Part shown: piece after piece, positions 17,894 through 28,059 of the stretch
Layout: every line of letters begins with the position of its first letter
How positions within the stretch are numbered: position 1 is the stretch's first letter
Assembly (NCBI GenBank): GCA_028713915.1
Contig: JAQTNK010000016.1
Span: 1 to 64,000, forward strand
Source: Rhodocyclaceae bacterium
GTDB lineage: Bacteria > Pseudomonadota > Gammaproteobacteria > Burkholderiales > Rhodocyclaceae
Reading direction: 5' to 3'
DNA: 64,000 nucleotides
Program-made: the position numbers and the translations under genes
The notes under the pieces: generated by a model
The model's input: the letters and a program-made list of their open reading frames with translations, nothing else
The model's database searches: none
What the model was told of the DNA's origin: nothing

Positions 17894-17922
17894 CCGGGGT
17901 GCGGCAACTTGCCGCACCCCGG
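17894..17922. promoter_or_regulatory. 12-bp perfect inverted repeat between divergent genes
   Basis: Arms CCGGGGTGCGGC and GCCGCACCCCGG around the 5-base loop AACTT. It lies between the FixH/YtkA-like gene (start 17835, minus) and the TlpA gene (start 17965, plus). Being upstream of both genes it is not an obvious terminator; it could be an operator, or a hairpin in the 5' leader. Confidence 0.45.
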
Positions 17923-17964
17923 CAGCGGTCCGGCGCCGGACGAACCGTTATACTCGCGGCCATC

Positions 17965-18495
17965 ATGACGATTCCGTTCCCGAACTCGGCCGCCAAGTCG
18001 GCCGCCATGCTGGCCCTCGTCGCCCTGTGCGCGCTGGCCGAACCGGCCGCCGCCGTCGATCTGCCCGCGTCCGGGCCGCTGTTCGCGGCGACGCTGTCCG
18101 GCCTCGACGACCAGCCGCAGGCCTTCGCCGCCTACAAGGGCCGGCCGCTGGTCGTCAATTTCTGGGCGCGCTGGTGCGCGCCGTGCCGCAAGGAAATACC
18201 CGAATTCATCAAGGCGCGCGCCCGCCATAAGGGCGGCGGCGTCGAAGTGCTGGGCATCGCCATCGAAGAGCAGGCGGTGGCGGTGCGCGATTTCGCCAAG
18301 GCCTATGACATCGATTATCCGCTGCTGCTGGCCAAGGACAACGGCATAACGCTGATGCAGGCGCTCGGCAACGCCCAGGGCGGCCTGCCGTTTACGCTGG
18401 CCATCGACCGCCGCGGCGAAGTGGTCTACCTGAAGCTCGGCACCATGACGGCCGCCGATATCGACGCGGCGTTCGCGGCGGCTTCCAAGCGCTGA
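17965..18495 (+). CDS. TlpA-family thiol-disulfide oxidoreductase
   Basis: 176 residues with a signal peptide (about 1-31) and a thioredoxin fold. The active site is WCAPC (Cys71, Cys74) in VVNFWARWCAPCRKEIPEF; a cis-Pro loop GLPFTLAID follows. Such periplasmic reductases keep cysteines of CuA sites, SCO proteins or apocytochromes reduced. The position facing SCO1 and next to PCu(A)C suggests a role in oxidase metallation. A TATACT -10-like box at 17949-17954 lies only 11 bases before the ATG, so if used the leader would be almost absent. Confidence 0.88.
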   Translation: MTIPFPNSAAKSAAMLALVALCALAEPAAAVDLPASGPLFAATLSGLDDQPQAFAAYKGRPLVVNFWARWCAPCRKEIPEFIKARARHKGGGVEVLGIAIEEQAVAVRDFAKAYDIDYPLLLAKDNGITLMQALGNAQGGLPFTLAIDRRGEVVYLKLGTMTAADIDAAFAAASKR

Positions 18496-18511
18496 GCGCG
18501 CTTCCCGACTC

Positions 18512-19093
18512 TTACTTGCCGGCCAGCAATTGCCTGAGGTCGGCGGCAATGCGCTCGGGCGCCTCGCCGTGGCGGATGGTCAGCCGCAATCGTCCCTGCG
18601 GATCGAAGACGTAGCTCGCTGCCGTGTGGTCGATGCTGTAGCTGCCCGGCTCCGCGCCCGGCTGCTTGGCGTAATAGACCTTGAAGTCGCGGGCGGTGGC
18701 GGCGATGGTCTGCTCGTCGCCCCAGAGCCCGAGGAAGCTCGGATCGAACCAGGGCACGTATTGCGCCAGCAGGTGCGGCGTATCGCGGCTGGGGTCGAGC
18801 GTGGCGAACAGGACCTGGACGCGGGCGGCGTCGGCACCCAGCAGCCTCATGGTGTCGCGCATGGCGGCCAGCGTCGTCGGGCAGACGTCGGGGCATTGCG
18901 TGTAGCCGAAGAACAGCACGACGGCCTTGCCCTTGAAGTCGGCCAGGCGGCGCGGCTTGCCGTTGTGGTCGATGAGCGCGAAGTCCTTGCCCCAGTCGGC
19001 GCCGGTGATGTCGGTGGCGTTGAACTTCGCCGGCTCCCCGCAGGATGACAAAATCATGGCGAGGACGGCAAGCGCGAGGGCGAGGAATTTCAT
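18512..19093 (-). CDS. SCO1/SenC copper-binding lipoprotein
   Basis: 193 residues. A lipobox (ILSSC, Cys18) marks it as a lipoprotein. The thioredoxin-like domain carries the copper ligands CPDVC (Cys67, Cys71) and His156 in SIDHTAASY, the canonical SCO set. SCO proteins insert copper into, or reduce, the CuA site of cytochrome oxidase. ATG 19093 is chosen as it gives the clean lipoprotein signal; the open frame extends 12 codons further. It is convergent with the TlpA gene (16 bases apart) and divergent from the oxidase-like gene at 19210. Confidence 0.93.
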   Translation of the reverse strand: MKFLALALAVLAMILSSCGEPAKFNATDITGADWGKDFALIDHNGKPRRLADFKGKAVVLFFGYTQCPDVCPTTLAAMRDTMRLLGADAARVQVLFATLDPSRDTPHLLAQYVPWFDPSFLGLWGDEQTIAATARDFKVYYAKQPGAEPGSYSIDHTAASYVFDPQGRLRLTIRHGEAPERIAADLRQLLAGK

Positions 19094-19147
19094 GGGCAAC
19101 CGGGGATAGTCGAGTTGGGAGTGCCGCAAGGCCTACGGCGCGGCCAG

Positions 19148-19175
19148 TTTATCACCGGCCGGATGCCCCTATACT
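19148..19175 (+). promoter_or_regulatory. Candidate sigma70-type promoter
   Basis: TTTATC, 16-base spacer, TATACT (19170-19175), 34 bases before the ATG of the oxidase-like gene. The -10 box is near consensus, the -35 weak. Confidence 0.35.
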
Positions 19176-19209
19176 GCGACCTATCGTCGCATCCGCCCGG
19201 TCCACGACC

Positions 19210-20526
19210 ATGATTGCAATCGCCTCCGGCGCTCCTCGTCGGCTTGCCCGTGCCTGGCTCGCGGTCGGCCTTTGCGCGCTGGCCGGCGGTGGCCTGCTGG
19301 CGATCCTGCTGGTGCTGGCGCGCACGCCCGGCATCCAGGATCTGCTGCCGCTGCGCGACTTCTTCCGCGCGGCGCTGATCGCGCATGTCGATCTCACGGT
19401 CGCGGTTTGGTTCATGGCTTTCGCCGCCGTCATGTGGAGCGCGCTCGGCGATGCGCGCGGCGATGCGGCGGGGCGCGCGGCCGCGGCGCTGGCGGCGGCG
19501 GGCATGCTGCTGATGCTGCTGGCGCCGTTCTTCCCTGCCGCGCAGCCGCTGCTCAACGACTACATCCCGGTGCTGCGCCATGGCGTCTTCTACGCTAGCC
19601 TGGGCCTCTGCGGCGCCGGCTTCGGCCTTGCGCTGCTGCGCGCGCTGGCCACCACCTGGCCGCGCCGGCCCGCGTCCGAGCCGCTGCGGCTGGGCGCGTT
19701 CCTCGGCGCCGTGGCGGGGACTTGCGCCTTTGCCGCGTTCCTCTGGTCCTGGCTGACGCTGCCGCGCGCCATGGACCAGGCTTATTTCGAAGCCCTGTTC
19801 TGGAGCGGCGGCCATCTGCTGCAATACCAGCACGCGCTGCTGACGGTGGTGGCCTGGCTGTGGTGCGCCGGTCATCTGGGCGCCAAGCCGGCGGTCGGCG
19901 CGCGCACGCTGTCGCTGCTGTTCGTGCTTGCGGCGCTGCCGGTGCTCGCCGCGCCGGTCATCTACATCGCCTGGCCGGCCGGCGAACCGCAGCACGTCGC
20001 GGCCTTTGCCAGGCTCATGGTCTGGGGCCATCCGGCGATGGCGCCGCTGATCGTGGTGGCACTGGCGAGCCTGTGGCAATTGCGCGCCGTCGCGCATGCG
20101 GCGAAGTCGGCGCTGTATGCGTCCTTCGTGCTGTTTGCCGTCGGCGGCGTGCTGGGCTACCTGATCCGCGGCGCCAACGTGGTGATTCCCGCCCATTACC
20201 ACGGCGCCATCGTCGGCGTCACGCTGGCCTTCATGGGACTCGCCTACGTGCTGCTGCCGCAGCTCGGTTTCCGCGCTGTCGACGGCCGCCTGGCGCGGCT
20301 GCAGCCGATCATCTACGGCGGCGGACAGCTGCTGCATATTCTCGGGCTGGCGTGGTCGGGCGGCTACGGCGTGCAGCGCAAGGCGGCCGGCGCGGAACAG
20401 GCGCTGAGTGCGCTGCCGCAGCAACTCGGCATGGCCCTGATGGGCCTGGGCGGCCTCATCGCCGTCATTGGCGGCCTGCTGTTCGTCCTGCTCTGCCTGC
20501 GTGCGATGTGGCCGCGCGCCGGGTGA
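19210..20526 (+). CDS. Heme-copper oxidase subunit I-like membrane protein
   Basis: 438 residues, about twelve membrane helices. It shows parts of the heme-copper oxidase subunit I plan: His59 in helix II (AHVDLTVAVWF), His202 in WSGGHLLQYQH (helix VI region), and His329/His331 in PAHYHGAIVG (helix X). The paired His-His of helix VII that complete the CuB site is not seen; only single His262 and His274 (WGHP) occur there. So heme binding is plausible but a standard oxygen-reducing centre is doubtful. There is no subunit II or III gene nearby. Neighbouring SCO1 and heme O/A synthase genes suggest a role around cytochrome oxidase. Confidence 0.65.
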   Translation: MIAIASGAPRRLARAWLAVGLCALAGGGLLAILLVLARTPGIQDLLPLRDFFRAALIAHVDLTVAVWFMAFAAVMWSALGDARGDAAGRAAAALAAAGMLLMLLAPFFPAAQPLLNDYIPVLRHGVFYASLGLCGAGFGLALLRALATTWPRRPASEPLRLGAFLGAVAGTCAFAAFLWSWLTLPRAMDQAYFEALFWSGGHLLQYQHALLTVVAWLWCAGHLGAKPAVGARTLSLLFVLAALPVLAAPVIYIAWPAGEPQHVAAFARLMVWGHPAMAPLIVVALASLWQLRAVAHAAKSALYASFVLFAVGGVLGYLIRGANVVIPAHYHGAIVGVTLAFMGLAYVLLPQLGFRAVDGRLARLQPIIYGGGQLLHILGLAWSGGYGVQRKAAGAEQALSALPQQLGMALMGLGGLIAVIGGLLFVLLCLRAMWPRAG

Positions 20527-20532
20527 TGCCGG

Positions 20533-21423
20533 CTACCAGCGCGCGTCGATGCCGGCGGCGAGCAGCAGCAGCGTCAGTTGCAGCAGCGAGGCATGGAAGC
20601 TCGCCATGGCGGTGCGCCGGTCGGGCCGGCGCGCGAGGCGCCAGGCCTTGGCGATGAACAGCGCGCCGCCGCTCGCCGCGCCGACGGCATAGATCGCGCC
20701 GAGGCCGAAAAAAACCGGCAGCAAGGACGCGCCGACCAGGAGCAGCGTGCAGGCGAAAATGGTCTTGGCGGCACGCGCGTCGCCGACGACGACCGGCAGC
20801 ATGGGCACGCGCGCGGCCTCGTAGTCGTCGCGAAAGGCGATGGCGAGGCTCCAGAAATGCGGCGGCGTCCACAGGAACAGCACGCCGGCCAGGAGCAGCG
20901 GCACCGCGCCGAGGTGCGGGTCGGCGGCGGCGGCGCCGGCAAGCACCGCCCAACTGCCGGCGAGCCCGCCGACGACGATGTTGAGCCAGCTGCGCCGCTT
21001 CAGCCAGATCGTATAGACGACGGCGTAGAAGAACGCGCCGAGGAAGACGTAGAGCGCCGCCCAGGCGTTGGCGGCGAGCCCGACGGCGGCGACGGCGGCG
21101 GCGATCAGGGCGCCGAAGGCGGCCGGCCAGCGCGCATCGCGGCGGAACTTGCCGCTGGCGAAGGCGCGCGTACGCGTGCGGCGCATCAGAAGATCTATGT
21201 CATGTTCATAATACTGGTTGAAGGCGCCGGCGCAGGCCGACGACACCAGCACGCCGAGCCAGAGCACGGCGATGTGCCAGGGGCCCGGCGCGGGAGCGGG
21301 CGCGACGGCGAGTCCGGCGAGCGCGGTGCAGGCGATGACGAAGCCGATGCGCAGCTTGAAAACGCCGAGGATGCTGCGCCATGACCCTGCCGCCGGCGTC
21401 ACTTGAGACTCGATGAATTCCAT
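20533..21423 (-). CDS. ctaB: Protoheme IX farnesyltransferase (heme O synthase)
   Basis: 296 residues, about eight or nine membrane helices, UbiA prenyltransferase superfamily. It adds a farnesyl group to heme B to give heme O. Signature NQYYEHDIDLLMRRTRTR and the second acidic motif FRDDYEAARVPMLPV are both present, as is LWTPPHFWSLAI. The ATG at 21423 is in the position expected for the family. It is divergent from ctaA, the next enzyme, across a 129-base gap, and nearly abuts the convergent oxidase-like gene (6 bases). Confidence 0.94.
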   Translation of the reverse strand: MEFIESQVTPAAGSWRSILGVFKLRIGFVIACTALAGLAVAPAPAPGPWHIAVLWLGVLVSSACAGAFNQYYEHDIDLLMRRTRTRAFASGKFRRDARWPAAFGALIAAAVAAVGLAANAWAALYVFLGAFFYAVVYTIWLKRRSWLNIVVGGLAGSWAVLAGAAAADPHLGAVPLLLAGVLFLWTPPHFWSLAIAFRDDYEAARVPMLPVVVGDARAAKTIFACTLLLVGASLLPVFFGLGAIYAVGAASGGALFIAKAWRLARRPDRRTAMASFHASLLQLTLLLLAAGIDARW

Positions 21424-21500
21424 GATCGCGTTGTGGTGAGATCCCGATGAATAGGGCCTTGCGCGGGGCTCGGCATGATTTCGGTATGTTAGCTCAGGCC

Positions 21501-21506
21501 TATAAT
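21501..21506 (+). promoter_or_regulatory. Consensus -10 box upstream of ctaA
   Basis: A perfect TATAAT in the 129-base gap between divergent ctaB and ctaA, 46 bases before the ctaA start. No clear -35 box is seen at the usual distance. Confidence 0.35.
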
Positions 21507-21552
21507 TGTTTGCCGAGAAATCGTTCGTCCATCGCCGAGGAATGCCATTGGA

Positions 21553-22596
21553 ATGAGTGCGCCCAGGGACCTTGCCGACCGCCGCCGCGTCGCCCGCTGG
21601 CTGTTCGTCTGCGCCGCGCTGGTGTGGTTGACGCTGGTCGTCGGCGGCGTCACGCGGCTGACGCAGTCGGGACTGTCGATCGTCGAATGGCAGCCGGTGC
21701 TCGGTGCCGTGCCGCCGCTCGACGCGGCGCAATGGCAGGAGCGCTTCGCCCAGTACCGCCAGACGCCCGAGTACCGGCTGGTGAATGCCGGCATGTCGCT
21801 CGACGCCTTCAAGCGCATCTACGCCTGGGAGTATGCGCACCGCCTGCTCGGCCGCGTCGTCGGCGTGGTTTTCCTGCTGCCGTTTTGCTGGTTCCTCTGG
21901 CGGCGGCGCCTCGACGGCGGCCTCGCCGCCAGGTTGCTCGGCATCTTCGTCCTCGGCGGCCTGCAGGGCGCGCTGGGCTGGTACATGGTGAAGAGCGGGC
22001 TGGTCGCCGATCCGCGCGTCAGCCAATACCGGCTGGCGGCGCATCTGGCGCTCGCCTTCCTGATCTTCGGCGCATCGCTGTGGATCGCGCTGGGGCTGAC
22101 GGCGCCGCGTCGGCGCGCGGCCGCGAACGCCGCCTTGATGCGGCTGCGGCGCGGCGGCGCCGCGCTCATGCTGCTGGCATTGGTCATGGTCGGCAGCGGC
22201 GGCTTCGTTGCCGGCATCCACGCCGGCAAGGCCTACAACAGTTTTCCGCTCATGGCCGGGCACGTCGTGCCGCCGGAAATCCTCATGCTCGAACCGTGGT
22301 ATCTGAACTTCTTCGGCAATTCGGCGACGGTGCAGTTCGACCATCGCCTCGGCGCCTGGCTGCTGGCGGGCCTGGTGCCCTGGTTCGTCTGGCGCCTGCA
22401 GGGCGTCGCCGTCTCGGCGCGCGTGCGCCAAGCCGCGCGCCTGCTGCTCGCGGCGCTGGCGCTGCAGATCGCGTTGGGCATCGCGACGCTGCTGCTGGCG
22501 GTGCCGGTGGCGCTAGGCGCGGCCCATCAGGGCGGCGCGATGGTCTTCTTCGGCGCGCTGCTGTGGCTGAACCACGAGCTGCGCGTCGCCGGCTGA
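21553..22596 (+). CDS. ctaA: Heme A synthase
   Basis: 347 residues, eight membrane helices. It oxidises the C8 methyl of heme O to make heme A for aa3-type oxidases. Conserved segments include GGVTRLTQSGLSIVEWQP, YAWEYAHRLLGR, GLQGALGWYMVKSGL, AHLALAF, FVAGIHAGKAYNSFPLM and QFDHRLGAW, with the four expected His ligands. This is the longer proteobacterial form (COX15 type 2). Its presence with ctaB shows that the organism makes heme A even though no full aa3 oxidase operon lies in the window. Confidence 0.95.
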   Translation: MSAPRDLADRRRVARWLFVCAALVWLTLVVGGVTRLTQSGLSIVEWQPVLGAVPPLDAAQWQERFAQYRQTPEYRLVNAGMSLDAFKRIYAWEYAHRLLGRVVGVVFLLPFCWFLWRRRLDGGLAARLLGIFVLGGLQGALGWYMVKSGLVADPRVSQYRLAAHLALAFLIFGASLWIALGLTAPRRRAAANAALMRLRRGGAALMLLALVMVGSGGFVAGIHAGKAYNSFPLMAGHVVPPEILMLEPWYLNFFGNSATVQFDHRLGAWLLAGLVPWFVWRLQGVAVSARVRQAARLLLAALALQIALGIATLLLAVPVALGAAHQGGAMVFFGALLWLNHELRVAG

Positions 22597-22666
22597 GGGA
22601 ATAGAAAACGCCCGCGCGTCCCGCCCGAGGCGCGGCGCGCGTGCTGGCGACGAGCGGCGGCGCGCG

Positions 22667-23050
22667 TCAGGCGGCGGCTTGGGCCGGAATCTTCCTGCTG
22701 TGATGGGTGATGCGGTTCTTGGCGTCGACGTACACCAGGTCGGGCTCGAACTTCGCCAGCTCGATTTCGTTGTACGCGGCGAAAGTGGCGATGATCAGCA
22801 GGTCGCCGGGCGCCGCCTTGCGGGCAGCGGCGCCATTCACCGAAATCGTGCCCGAGCCGCGCTCGGCCTTGATGGCATAGGTCGTGAAGCGTTCGCCGTT
22901 ATCGACGTTCCAGATCTCGATCTGCTGGTATTCGCGAATGTCGGCGGCGTCGAGCAAGTTCTCGTCAATGGCGCAGGAGCCCTCGTAATGGAGCTCGGCT
23001 TGCGTCACGGTGACGCGGTGCAGCTTGGACTTCAACATCGTGCGTTGCAT
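22667..23050 (-). CDS. panD: Aspartate 1-decarboxylase proenzyme
   Basis: 127 residues. It makes beta-alanine from aspartate for pantothenate synthesis. The self-cleavage site Gly24-Ser25 in HYEGSCAID sits at the standard position when ATG 23050 is used, which fixes the start; AGGA lies just upstream. Other conserved parts are NVDNGERF and [20 protein letters not shown]. It is the last gene of panB-panC-panD, separated from panC by 106 bases, and convergent with ctaA. Confidence 0.96.
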   Translation of the reverse strand: MQRTMLKSKLHRVTVTQAELHYEGSCAIDENLLDAADIREYQQIEIWNVDNGERFTTYAIKAERGSGTISVNGAAARKAAPGDLLIIATFAAYNEIELAKFEPDLVYVDAKNRITHHSRKIPAQAAA

Positions 23051-23156
23051 TGTCGGTCCTTTCTCATGCAAAGGAAGGCGGCAATCATCGGCGCCCGGCA
23101 AAGGGCTCCGTCCTGTCTGCTACTGGCCAACGCCGGCATGAGCGCATCGCGGTGGC

Positions 23157-24819
<1,663 letters not shown>

Positions 24820-24882
24820 GGGGCGCTCCGGTTCAGCGGGAAACGAAATATACCGCGCTGCGCAAATAAAGTCGGCCTCGAC

Positions 24883-26136
24883 TCACGACGCGGGCTGCGC
24901 GCGCCACCACAGCGAAGCCGCGCAGATCGCCAGCGTGGCGAGGGTAACCGGCACGCCGACGGCGGCGTGCCGCCGCCAGGGAATGCCGATGCCGCGCCGC
25001 GCGGCGGCGTCCACCACGATGATGTTGGCGATGCTGCCGACGATCAGCAGGTTGCCCGCCAGCGTGCTCACCAGCGCCAGCGTCTGGCCGGCCAGCGTGT
25101 GCGTGGCGAAGGGCAGCAGCAGCATCACCGCCGGCACGTTGGAAACGATGTTGGACAGCACGAGGATGGCGGCGAACAACGGCGCGGGCTGCGCCAGGTT
25201 TACGCCGGCGGCGCCGAGTCCGGCGACGATGCCGCTGACGATGCCGGTCTGCTGCAAGGCGTGGTTCACCACGAACAGTCCGATGAAAAGGATCAGCAGT
25301 TCCCAATCCACCAGCCCCAGCATCCGGCGCGAGTGCAGCTTGCGGCTTGTGAGCAGCAGCCCCGCGCCAGTCAAGGCCGCGACGTCGCGCGGCCACGCCG
25401 GCAGGAACAGGAATACCGCCACCAGCACGCCGGCCACCGCGAGTCCCTTGGCCGTCTGCCAGCGATCGAGGCCCGCCGCTGCGCCCGCCGGCGCATCGAC
25501 GGCCGGGAGTCGCGCCGCCGCGGTTTCGGGCAGCGTCCAGCGCCCGCGCGTCTGCCAGGCGATCAGCGCCCAGGTGGCCGCCAGGCCCAGCAGCACGGGC
25601 GCGAGCGCCTGGGCGAAATAGCCGCCGAAGGAGAGCTTCAGGGTTTCGCCGATCAGCATGTTCTGGGGGTTGCCGATCAGCGTCGCGGCCGAGCCGACGT
25701 TGGCGGCACAGGCCAGCGCCAGCAGGAAGGGCACGGGGTCGAGGCGGCGCTTCACGCAAGTGTCCATGAGCACCGGCGCGACGGTGAGGCAGACGATGTC
25801 GTTGCTGAACACCGCCGACAGCAGCGCGACGATCGCGATCAGCGCGGCCAGCAGCTGCGGCGCCGCCATCGGCAGCGCCGCGAGCCGGTGCGTCACCCAG
25901 GCATAGAAGCCGCCCAGGCGCATTTGCGCCGAGATCACCATGAACGAGAACAGCAGCATCAGCGTCGGAATATGGATGGACTTGGCCGCCGCCTCGGGGC
26001 TGACGGCTTCGATGCCGATGAGGGCAATCGCGCCCAGCAGCGCAACGCCGGTGCGGTCGAGCTGGAGAAACGGCAGGCCGCCGAGAATCATGCCCAGATA
26101 GACGATGCAGAAGACCGCGAGAACCGTCGCCGTCAT
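24883..26136 (-). CDS. ArsB/NhaD (SLC13-like) anion transporter
   Basis: 417 residues with about eleven helices arranged as two inverted halves. Conserved features of the ion-transporter superfamily include SAVFSNDIVCLTVAPVL and NVGSAATLIGNPQNMLIG in the first half and SNIVSNVPAVMLLLPF and GNLLIVGSIANIIVV in the second, the paired SN/NP motifs that bind substrate. The substrate is not determined by sequence. It starts 7 bases after folK and precedes panB by 63 bases, so it is probably in the pcnB-folK-panBCD transcript; whether it moves a pantothenate precursor is speculative. Confidence 0.8.
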   Translation of the reverse strand: MTATVLAVFCIVYLGMILGGLPFLQLDRTGVALLGAIALIGIEAVSPEAAAKSIHIPTLMLLFSFMVISAQMRLGGFYAWVTHRLAALPMAAPQLLAALIAIVALLSAVFSNDIVCLTVAPVLMDTCVKRRLDPVPFLLALACAANVGSAATLIGNPQNMLIGETLKLSFGGYFAQALAPVLLGLAATWALIAWQTRGRWTLPETAAARLPAVDAPAGAAAGLDRWQTAKGLAVAGVLVAVFLFLPAWPRDVAALTGAGLLLTSRKLHSRRMLGLVDWELLILFIGLFVVNHALQQTGIVSGIVAGLGAAGVNLAQPAPLFAAILVLSNIVSNVPAVMLLLPFATHTLAGQTLALVSTLAGNLLIVGSIANIIVVDAAARRGIGIPWRRHAAVGVPVTLATLAICAASLWWRAQPAS

Positions 26137-26143
26137 GGCCGCA

Positions 26144-26626
26144 TCAATCGGCTAGCTTGACGATGGCCTGATCGGCGCAAGCCGCGAGGAGAAGGGCGAC
26201 TTCGCCGTGCCCGGGCACGACGATGCGCGGCGCGATCTCCGCCAGCGGCGCCAGGACGAAGGCGCGTTGATGCATGCGCGGATGCGGCAAGGTCAGCGTC
26301 GGCGTGGCGAGCGTCGCGTCGCCATGCAGCAGCAGGTCGAGGTCGAGCGTGCGCGGCGCATTCTTCACGCTGCGCTGGCGGCCGAAGCGTTGCTCGATGG
26401 CGAACAGTTGATCGAGCAGGGCTTGCGGTGCCAGGTCGGTTTCCAGCGCTACGACGGCATTGATGAAGTCCGGCTGGTGCTGGAGGCCGACCGGCGCCGT
26501 GCGGTAGAGCGACGAGGTGGCGCGGCGCGCCGACGCGCGCACGCCGTCGAGCGCGGCGATGGCGGCTTTGACGGTAATGATCGGGTTGCCGAGGTTGGCG
26601 CCGAGCGCCACGTAGGCCAGCGTCAA
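26144..26626 (-). CDS. folK: Dihydropterin pyrophosphokinase (HPPK)
   Basis: 160 residues. It transfers pyrophosphate from ATP to 6-hydroxymethyl-dihydropterin in folate synthesis. Motifs: YVALGANLGNP at the start, RTAPVGLQHQPDFINAVV, and the signature KNAPRTLDLDLLLHGD followed by LPHPRMHQRAFVL. No ATG is available at the right place; TTG at 26626 overlaps the pcnB stop as TTGA and gives the family-standard N-terminus, so translation is probably coupled. This pcnB-folK order is common in proteobacteria. Confidence 0.93.
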   Translation of the reverse strand: MTLAYVALGANLGNPIITVKAAIAALDGVRASARRATSSLYRTAPVGLQHQPDFINAVVALETDLAPQALLDQLFAIEQRFGRQRSVKNAPRTLDLDLLLHGDATLATPTLTLPHPRMHQRAFVLAPLAEIAPRIVVPGHGEVALLLAACADQAIVKLAD

Positions 26627-27960
26627 TCCGCCGCCTCCGGCGCTGCCGCCTCGGCGGCCTTGCGTCCGCGGCTGCGGCTGCGGCGCTTTTTCTTGGTGGT
26701 GTCGGGCAGCAGCATCGCCTCGCGCCCGGCGTGGTCTTCGTCCTGGAATTTCGTCCACCAGTCGGCGAGTTCCTGCGGCACTTCGCCGCTCTCGGCGCGC
26801 AGCAGCAGGAAGTCGTAGGCGGCGCGGAAGCGCGGCTGCTCGATCATGCGCAGCGGCGACTTGCCCGAGCGCTTCTCGAAGCGCGGCTGCAGGAGCCAGA
26901 TGTCCTTGATGTCGCCGGCGATGCGGCGCGTGATGGCGAGCTTCTCGGCTTGCTGGTCGAGGACCTCGTCCATGGCCGCGAACAGCGCCGGCACGGGCAG
27001 TTCCTGCGCTGCCTTGCGTTCCGCCCAGTTCGCCAGCACTTCGTGCCACAGCAAGGTGGCGAAGAGGAAGCCGGGCGAGGTCGGCTTGTCGGCGCGCACG
27101 CGCGCGTCGGTGCTGGCGAGTGCCAGCATGACGAACTTCTCGCCGAGCGGCTGGTCGAGGATGACATCGAGCAGCGGCAGCAGGCCGTGGTGCAGGCCTT
27201 CGTGGCGCAGGCGCTTGACGCATTCGACGGCGCAGCCGGAAAACAAGAGCTTCAGCATCTCGTCGAAGAGCCGCGCCGGCGGCACGTTCTCCATCAGCGC
27301 GGCCATCTCCTTGATCGGCGCGCGCACGGCGGGATCGAGCGTCAGGCCGAGCTTGGCGGAGAGGCGCACGGCGCGCAGCATGCGCACGGGATCTTCGCGG
27401 TAGCGGCTCTTCGGCTCGCCGATCATGCGCATGGTCTTCTGCTTGAGGTCGTCGACGCCGCGGTGGTAGTCGAAGACCGTCTCGGTGACCGGATCGTAGT
27501 AGAGCGCGTTGACGGTGAAGTCGCGGCGCGCCGCGTCCTCTTCCATGGTGCCCCAGATGTTGTCGCGCAGGACGCGGCCGTGCTCGTCCTTGAGCGTGTT
27601 CTCGTCGTGGGCGGCGCGGAAGGTCGATACCTCGAGGGTTTCCGAGCCCATCATCACATGCACGATCTGGAAGCGCCGGCCGATGATGCGCGAGCGGCGG
27701 AATAGCGCGCGCACCTGGTCGGGCGTGGCGTCGGTGGCGATGTCGAAATCCTTGGGCTCGATGCCGGCGATGAGGTCGCGCACGGCGCCGCCGACGATAT
27801 AGCCCTTGAATCCGGCGCCCTGCAGCGTCTCGCAAACGCGTCGCGCGCCGACGGCGACGAGCGCGCGGTCGATGCCGTGGCGGGCGTGCGGAATGGTCGC
27901 CGGGGCGTGGCGGCTGGGTGCATCGCGCCGGAACACGCGGCGCAGCAGCTTGCGGATCAT
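26623..27960 (-). CDS. pcnB: Poly(A) polymerase I
   Basis: 445 residues. It adds poly(A) tails to RNA, marking it for decay. The nucleotidyltransferase core has YIVGGAVRDLIAG and the metal ligands in KDFDIATDA, then RRDFTVNALYYD and REDPVRMLRAVRLSAKLG. It ends with a basic Lys/Arg tail (KKKRRSRSRGRK) and an Ala/Glu-rich end. Met at 27960 (MIRKLLRRVFRR) is preferred to an upstream in-frame Met. First gene of the probable pcnB-folK-transporter-panBCD unit and divergent from the spermidine synthase-like gene. Confidence 0.94.
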   Translation of the reverse strand: MIRKLLRRVFRRDAPSRHAPATIPHARHGIDRALVAVGARRVCETLQGAGFKGYIVGGAVRDLIAGIEPKDFDIATDATPDQVRALFRRSRIIGRRFQIVHVMMGSETLEVSTFRAAHDENTLKDEHGRVLRDNIWGTMEEDAARRDFTVNALYYDPVTETVFDYHRGVDDLKQKTMRMIGEPKSRYREDPVRMLRAVRLSAKLGLTLDPAVRAPIKEMAALMENVPPARLFDEMLKLLFSGCAVECVKRLRHEGLHHGLLPLLDVILDQPLGEKFVMLALASTDARVRADKPTSPGFLFATLLWHEVLANWAERKAAQELPVPALFAAMDEVLDQQAEKLAITRRIAGDIKDIWLLQPRFEKRSGKSPLRMIEQPRFRAAYDFLLLRAESGEVPQELADWWTKFQDEDHAGREAMLLPDTTKKKRRSRSRGRKAAEAAAPEAAD

Positions 27961-28059
27961 GCGGGTCGTGGGAACGGAAAAGGCCACAATGATACCGGAA
28001 GTGGCTTGTATCCCCGCTGTTTATGCGATGATGCCGAACCTTTCCCATCGTCTGCAAGC

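Noticed and set aside
21447-22604. 385-codon frame overlapping ctaA in another phase
   Set aside because: ctaA has all heme A synthase motifs; this frame is Arg-rich shadow sequence.
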